64,000 bases of DNA from the NCBI GenBank assembly GCA_050084985.1, contig JBITNC010000001.1, positions 188,914,001-188,978,000 of the forward strand, written 5' to 3'. The stretch comes from Nageia nagi. Lineage: Eukaryota; Pinophyta. How positions within the stretch are numbered: the stretch's first letter is position 1; each line of letters starts with the position of its first letter. The notes under the pieces were generated by a model. The model saw only the letters and a list, made by a program, of their open reading frames with translations. It was not told the origin of the DNA and searched no databases. Below are positions 62,651-64,000 of the stretch, one piece after another. The translations under genes and the position numbers were made by a program.

Positions 62651-64000
62651 GATAGTAAATTTCATTAGTCATAAAGAAGGTAGCAAAGATAAGGTATAAA
62701 TAACCATGTGTATCAAAAGAAGAAGAAGAATCATACACCAAAAGTACAAAGAAGATAATCCTCAGAGAAGAGTGCTCACTCTCATCATAATGATGAAGAA
62801 GAGAAGATATTTGATGGATTCAAACCTAGGCATAAAAAGGTCTAGATAAAGAAAGTAGAAGAGGAGACTCATTTTATTGGCTAATTGAGTAAATTTAGAC
62901 AAGCACACCTAAAGTTGGGAGTGGTCACACTTCCACATCATTAAAAGGGTCAATTGTAGCACATCCTTAGGGGGAGCTATTTAAAGTAAATCTTAAAGCT
63001 CCTACACATCTATGATAGTGCTATTTCAGTTACTTGGGGATGGTGAGCAAGAATTAAGGGGGATTAGATTCTTTATGAGGAAGTATGATGTAGTTGCATG
63101 ATGCCATATGAATAGAAGTTAAGTGCTATTTTCTTTGTTAAGTTGATACTCCTATATGAGGATAGTAAAGTTAATGCTAAATTGTTAAGTGTTTAGTATT
63201 ATAACAATGCTACTATATTGCAGATAAGTGAATTCATAAATGGTTTTTTATGCTTCCAAGAATTGATAATACTACTATTTTGTTATATTCCAATACTATC
63301 TAGTTTCATATACACCATAATCTCAAGTTGTATTGTAATAAACCTATATTTGTATGTGTGCATTCATTGGAATTGACATGATTGAAGTTGAACATTATTG
63401 TTTCCTTATTGAAATTGCTATGAGAAAGTTGATGCTCATAGTGATGTTGTCATAGTTGCTGGTAGAATTAGTGTTGCTTTTGCAAGTTATCATTATTTCT
63501 TATTGCTAATTAGGTTTATAGCAAATGGAGTTGATAGTGACAATACCACTTACTTGTTATTACTACCATTAATGCCATTATATTGATGAGTGGAGTTGTA
63601 TGTGTATGCATGTTCATTGAAGATGTACTGATAAAGTCTATGTTTTGCTACTACACAAGATTAGCTAAAGTAAAAGGTTGATACTATTGATTTAAAGCTT
63701 TAATAATAGAGTTCATGTCTAAATGATGTTGCTACAAAGTCAATGTTGCTAAATGAAGTTGACATGGTCTGAAAGGTTGATGTACATTCATTCATGGTTC
63801 ATGTGCATGAAGAGTGGAAAGTGCACTCTTCATAGAGTACCTATGGAAAGGATAAGGTTGCTGATGATGGAATATAATACATTTCAATTATGGTCTACTT
63901 CAATTCCATGTTGCTATGTGCTTAAGTTATCCATATTATTATTGATGGAGTTATATTGAATATGGATGGTGTTGCTACTCATTATAGGCTTGATGTGTTA
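62651..64000 (+). other. C3 interior, non-coding or too decayed to read
   Basis: After an acidic stretch (HHNDEEEKIFDGFKPRHKK) no protease or integrase can be read. From 63130 on, AAAGTTGATGCT-like phrases recur at irregular spacing (63172, 63428, 63675, 63737, 63772), a worn repeat. The element runs off the window edge. The open frame at 63753-63959 is probably chance. Confidence 0.45.

Overview
The window looks like a repeat-dominated region of a large plant nuclear genome. It is AT-rich, made mostly of Ty1/copia and Ty3/gypsy LTR retrotransposons and their debris, and holds one ordinary intron-containing plant gene. That gene is a 12-oxophytodienoate reductase-like gene (37549-39179, minus). 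A seed plant with a bloated genome, perhaps a gymnosperm, would fit, but the species cannot be told from the sequence. Most transposon reading frames are decayed, mainly by C-to-T/G-to-A changes, as expected of old methylated DNA.

Left half. After a decayed coiled-coil reading frame (702-1612) and a copia reverse transcriptase/RNase H remnant (3197-4145) comes a three-level nest that can be unpicked to the base. Copia element C1 (5724-30434, target duplication AAAAT) was hit inside its gag by C2, a second copy of the same family (9542-25894, duplication AAAAT/AAAAC). C2 was then hit inside its integrase by a gypsy-type element G1 (15067-22547, duplication GATAA). Removing each insert plus one target duplication restores the interrupted reading frame.

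G1 is the most interesting object. It has 853-bp LTRs, a gypsy gag with a C-H-H-C knuckle and no pol. On the opposite strand it carries a three-exon gene with its own TATA box and splice signals, encoding a plant mobile domain (PMD) protein with an acidic tail and a coiled-coil exon. Between that gene and the 3' LTR lie 41-bp and 133-bp minisatellites. A second, older and strongly diverged element, G2 (44061-53689, minus orientation, duplication GTTAG), has the same plan: LTR, gag, antisense multi-exon PMD gene with acidic and coiled-coil exons, tandem repeats, polypurine tract, LTR. The window therefore holds two members of a pol-less gypsy group that carries an antisense PMD gene.

Right half. 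30440-37548 is AT-rich with few signals. The reductase gene follows. Then comes an unrecognised multi-segment coding region (41330-44060, continuing at 53695-54060) that G2 split in two. The end of the window has no recognisable gene until a third copia-type element begins: long LTR-like repetitive DNA, a primer-binding site at 61024, then a coiled-coil gag with three zinc knuckles (61124-62650).

All splice sites, frames and identity counts were read by eye. Percentages are hand counts.
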